Of a stretch of DNA of 64,000 nucleotides, positions 61,049 to 64,000 are shown piece after piece; positions within the stretch are counted from its first letter, which is position 1; each line of letters starts with the position of its first letter. The notes below the pieces were generated by a model. That model ran no database searches. It worked only from the letters and a program-made list of their open reading frames with translations, and was not told where the DNA came from. The DNA is from Ilyomonas sp965199905. GTDB taxonomy: Bacteria > Bacteroidota > Bacteroidia > Chitinophagales > Chitinophagaceae. The position numbers were made by a program, and so were the translations under genes. The stretch is taken from positions 1,922,001 to 1,986,000 of the forward strand of contig OZ241366.1 of NCBI GenBank assembly GCA_965199905.1, given 5' to 3'.

Positions 61049-61957
61049 TTACAACACGTATTCATTATTCACTGGTTTGATGGCTTCGGGAAGATTTGTT
61101 TCGCCCATCATCTGCAATACATTGATTTCAATGGTTCTTGTAATCTGGTTGATGGGAACGCCGGTGGCTTTGTTTTCAAACGGGTTTACGAGGTTCATGC
61201 CGTTAATTTGCGTTGATACAAATACGAAGCCCAGCAGCCAGCTCATAAAGATGCTCCAGGCACCCATGCTTTGTACCGTTACCAACTCGATAGCAATTAC
61301 AAACAGCCAGATAAAAACTTTGGTGAGATAATTATACGTGGTAGGAAAAACCGTGTTTTTAATGCGCTCGCACATGCCCATTTCGTCGGAGAATTTTACC
61401 AGCAGTGAATCGAGCTGTAAGAACTGGTAACCATCTATCAAACCTTGCTTATAAATACGTTGCAATTGTTGCGATTGAAGTTGCAGCAACGCATTGTGAC
61501 GATTGTTTTGCCGGCTGATTTCTGCCTGTTCAGCTTCGCTGATGTATGAAGTATGGAGAGTATTATCGCCACGCAAACTGCACTTCAATTGGTACAGAAA
61601 AGAAATGTGCCGGTTGATCATTTTTTTCTGAATGGCTTTCACTTGCGCTTCCGGTATCTTGTCGGATGAAACATAACTCAGCACAGCTCTTGCCCACGAG
61701 CGGGAATCGTTCACCAAACCGCCCCATATTCGCCGCGCTTCCCACCAGCGGTCATAAGCCTGGTTGTTGTTGAAGCCAATAAAAAATGCAATGGCTGTTC
61801 CTAATACAGTTGGCACGAGAGCCGGTATATTGAAGTGTTGCCGCAGAAGATAAAAATGGAAAAAATAAACGGCAATACAAGTGGCAATCATAATTAAATC
61901 TACCTGCCATGTATTTTTTAATATGCGACTAAAGCGGATATTATTTCCAGTGAGCAT
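61049..61957 (-). CDS. Bestrophin family (YneE-like) ion channel protein
   Basis: 302 residues from the ATG at 61955-61957 (MLTGNNIRFSRILKNTWQVD). Four main spans; recognised blocks are FVPTVLGTAIAFFIGFNNNQ-like sequence (here LVPTVLGTAIAFFIGFNNNQ), AYDRWWEARRIWGGLVNDSR SWARAVLSYVSSD, and NPFENKATGVPINQITRTIE at the C-terminus. These proteins form pentameric anion or cation channels at the inner membrane. It is convergent with the acetate transporter, beyond the palindromic repeat. Confidence 0.9.
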   Translation of the reverse strand: MLTGNNIRFSRILKNTWQVDLIMIATCIAVYFFHFYLLRQHFNIPALVPTVLGTAIAFFIGFNNNQAYDRWWEARRIWGGLVNDSRSWARAVLSYVSSDKIPEAQVKAIQKKMINRHISFLYQLKCSLRGDNTLHTSYISEAEQAEISRQNNRHNALLQLQSQQLQRIYKQGLIDGYQFLQLDSLLVKFSDEMGMCERIKNTVFPTTYNYLTKVFIWLFVIAIELVTVQSMGAWSIFMSWLLGFVFVSTQINGMNLVNPFENKATGVPINQITRTIEINVLQMMGETNLPEAIKPVNNEYVL

Positions 61958-62036
61958 TGGCTCTCTTTTTTGGCCATAACAATTGAAAATTGTGCCGAAA
62001 CACAACGAAGAAAACTATAGGCGTTTTTTTAATAGA

Positions 62037-62073
62037 AAAACCGGCAATACATTTTTTATGTACTGCCGGTTTC
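62037..62073 (-). terminator. Terminator after the M56-amidase fusion gene
   Basis: AAACCGGCAATACAT and ATGTACTGCCGGTTT form a 15-bp stem (one mismatch) with a 5-base loop, downstream of the stop at 62091 on the reverse strand. Confidence 0.8.
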
Positions 62074-62090
62074 CTTTTACGCGATAATAT

Positions 62091-64000
62091 TTAGCGTCCT
62101 TCTGAAATCTGAAATGTGATTGGCTGTTTGGCTATGGCTGTTACCGTTTTACCGTTTTGTTTTGCGGGAATCCATTTCGGACCTCTTTGTATTACCCGAA
62201 CTGCTTCGGCGCCTGTGCTATAACCTGGGTCTGTCGTTGCTTTTAAGTCGCTTACATTTCCTTCTTCATCTACCTGAAACTGAACAATGGCGGTATAAGT
62301 GCCTGTAGGGGCGCTATGCTCTGCCGGAACGTCAGCACGGAGATTCCTTTGCAGGTATTTTAGCCAGGCATCAGCGCCGCCGGGAAAAGAAGGTGCTTCC
62401 TCTGTTTTATCAAATACAATGTCGTAATGTTCTTTAGGTTTGTCGGTTTCTGTACTAAATTTTATGGTGTTTTTATTTTTTGTAGTGATTTCAATTACAC
62501 CATTTTTGCCCTTCTCGCCATACTTTTTTATAGCTTCCTCGCCTTTCCACACACTCATTTTTTCTATGTCGCCGGGTGATATTTTATCCATTTCCTCTTT
62601 TGTTATCTCTTTACCATCAAGAAGGGTAATACCCGTAAATTCTTTCTTATCGCGGGCTTCAATGCGTTCCTGTTCTTTTGTTGTTATCTGTACTACACCG
62701 TTTTCACCTCTTTTGCCATATTTCTTCACGGCATCACTTCCTTTCCACACAGCTACCCAACCTATTTTAGAAGAGTCGAGCGCTTTGGCTTCGGATGCCG
62801 GCGTTTCTTTACCATCCACAATATATAATGGCTGCTTGCCGCTTGTATCGGCTGTTTGTAAAGATGCTTCCTGCTTGTTATTAGCATAAGCAACAACACC
62901 ATTTAGAATATCTTTTGCCAATTTTTCGATATATGCATCATCCAAAAGTTGTGTTGCCTCTTCCTTGTTATTGATATAACCGCATTCGATTACGATTGCC
63001 GGGTATGGATTTGCATCAATAAAATAAATTCCCATTTCTTTACGCTGCAAAAGTGATGGGTTTACCGGAAAATTATTTTTAACCGATTGAATTAGTCCCG
63101 ATCCTAACAGCTTGCTTCTATCAAAATTGTCCGCCTCGGATTTCCGGGGTATATAAACTGAAATCTCGTTTTTCTTTGTTTGACTTTTATCTTCTGCATT
63201 TATATGTATTGAAATACATGCATCCGGCTGTACATTTTTGATTATATCCATTCTGTTCTGCAGAGATACCGTTGCATCTTCTGTTCTCGTCATTTTCACG
63301 GTGATGCCAAATTGCGAAGACAGTTGTGCTACCTTTTTGGCAATAGATAAATTGATGGTTTTTTCTGTTACATCTCCAATACCTATTGCACCATCATCAT
63401 TTCCTCCATGACCGGCATCTACCACCAATGTAAAAGGTGCATTAGTATGAGATAAATTATTCGGCTGATGATCGTTGCTAAGTTTAAAAGCAAACAATAA
63501 AACGCTGAGAGATAATACCGGCAACGCTAATATGCGCCGTGCATAACTGTAGTTTGTTTTTGATAATGAAGTGAGCATACGTAATCGTCTTTTGATTGGT
63601 GAATAATTAAATGACTGGAGAGGTAAAAATGTGTTTTTGCCAAACTGCGATTGCAGCAGCATCAGCGCAAAAGCTTCTGCATCTTTATTGTCGATCGCTT
63701 TTTCATCGGCAATAAATTCATGGATTAGGCTAAGTTCTTTTTGTATCAGCCAATAGAATGGATTTGCCCAAAATATAAGTGTAATGATCTGCAGGAAAAG
63801 CTTGTCGGAGCTGTGTTTCTGCTCAATGTGCGCCAGTTCGTGACGGAAGATTTGCCGGCCGGTTTCATCCGAAATATCAATGCTGTTTTTCCAGAACAGA
63901 TTTTTAAAAAAAGAGAAAGGCGCCTGCTGCAAATCCGTGTTTATAAAAAGCACATCGCCTACTTTTTCAGATGGATAATGCTTCTTCATTTTTATCAACT
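62091..64000 (-). CDS. Fusion: M56 peptidase + N-acetylmuramoyl-L-alanine amidase + TonB C-terminal domain (5' end off window)
   Basis: At least 635 residues; the frame is open to the right edge. Residues 53-57 (HELAH, counting from the window edge) are the BlaR1/MecR1-type M56 zinc site, followed by a membrane span (ILALPVLSLSVLLFAFKL). Then a complete Amidase_3 domain: LVVDAGHGGNDDGAIG (His about 197), SIHINAEDKSQTKKNEISVY and PAIVIECGYINNKEEATQLL. Two copies of a 'plug-like' repeat follow (GSDAVKKYGKRGENGVVQITTK and GEEAIKKYGEKGKNGVIEIT), then a TonB-type C-terminal domain (FQVDEEGNVSDLKATTD, then RGPKWIPAKQNGKTVTAIAK QPITF). The family's usual antirepressor partner (BlaI) would lie beyond the window. 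Confidence 0.85.
   Translation of the reverse strand, partial: LIKMKKHYPSEKVGDVLFINTDLQQAPFSFFKNLFWKNSIDISDETGRQIFRHELAHIEQKHSSDKLFLQIITLIFWANPFYWLIQKELSLIHEFIADEKAIDNKDAEAFALMLLQSQFGKNTFLPLQSFNYSPIKRRLRMLTSLSKTNYSYARRILALPVLSLSVLLFAFKLSNDHQPNNLSHTNAPFTLVVDAGHGGNDDGAIGIGDVTEKTINLSIAKKVAQLSSQFGITVKMTRTEDATVSLQNRMDIIKNVQPDACISIHINAEDKSQTKKNEISVYIPRKSEADNFDRSKLLGSGLIQSVKNNFPVNPSLLQRKEMGIYFIDANPYPAIVIECGYINNKEEATQLLDDAYIEKLAKDILNGVVAYANNKQEASLQTADTSGKQPLYIVDGKETPASEAKALDSSKIGWVAVWKGSDAVKKYGKRGENGVVQITTKEQERIEARDKKEFTGITLLDGKEITKEEMDKISPGDIEKMSVWKGEEAIKKYGEKGKNGVIEITTKNKNTIKFSTETDKPKEHYDIVFDKTEEAPSFPGGADAWLKYLQRNLRADVPAEHSAPTGTYTAIVQFQVDEEGNVSDLKATTDPGYSTGAEAVRVIQRGPKWIPAKQNGKTVTAIAKQPITFQISEGR

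Noticed and set aside
1..64000. CRISPR array, tRNA or rRNA genes
   Set aside because: No regularly spaced direct repeats of 25-40 bases and no tRNA-like T-arm or rRNA signature was found by eye on either strand.

Overview
The window looks like chromosomal DNA of a Bacteroidota bacterium, most likely family Chitinophagaceae. Supporting signs: several genes carry a Bacteroidota-type -7 box (TAnnTTTG) close to the start codon and lack Shine-Dalgarno sequences; protein families typical of the phylum are present (ribosomal protein THX, HU-CCDC81 proteins, DUF6157, DUF6580, MG2-type secreted proteins, TonB-receptor remnants, a POT transporter, a deoxyhypusine-synthase-family enzyme). No rRNA, tRNA, CRISPR array or intact transposase was seen. 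The genus is inference.

Layout. 0-19.5 kb is mostly housekeeping: a DUF2130 protein (cut by the left edge), two oxidoreductases, arginine decarboxylase, phosphatidylserine decarboxylase plus CDP-diglyceride synthase, a frameshifted pdxH, THX, HU, a DUF4286/DUF3999/DUF2339 operon, a POT transporter, purD, a TPR protein and a secreted GH43. 19.6-30 kb is the accessory part: an AT-rich two-gene AAA-ATPase/TOPRIM unit (candidate defence module), small stress-type genes (DUF892, a repeat protein, an lmo0937-type membrane protein), an orphan receiver protein, and a run of broken genes (MG2 protein, TonB receptor with internal deletion, Crp/Fnr regulator). 31.2-35 kb is the circularly permuted ATP-grasp / alpha-E / transglutaminase cassette. 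35-51 kb holds rarA, dnaX, rsmA, manA, a cystathionine gamma-synthase-type enzyme, asnB, acpH-like and two HU-CCDC81 proteins. 51-64 kb holds the deoxyhypusine-synthase-family gene, an aldo/keto reductase, a thioredoxin-like protein with MerR regulator, a Kef-type antiporter, a Tat-exported isomerase/epimerase with a GMC oxidoreductase, an acetate transporter, a bestrophin and an M56-amidase-TonB fusion running off the right edge.

Three things stand out. First, about ten intergenic copies of one modular repeat (constant arms, interchangeable cores, one copy a long hairpin) are scattered through the window with no transposase nearby. Second, the AAA/TOPRIM pair at 19.6-21.4 kb looks like an uncharacterised relative of AbiL/PARIS-type systems. 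Third, at least five genes carry single-base frameshifts and three more survive only as fragments, so either this genome is decaying its accessory genes or the assembly has indel errors. In addition, dnaX contains an in-frame A AAA AAG slippery heptamer that could yield a short gamma-like subunit.
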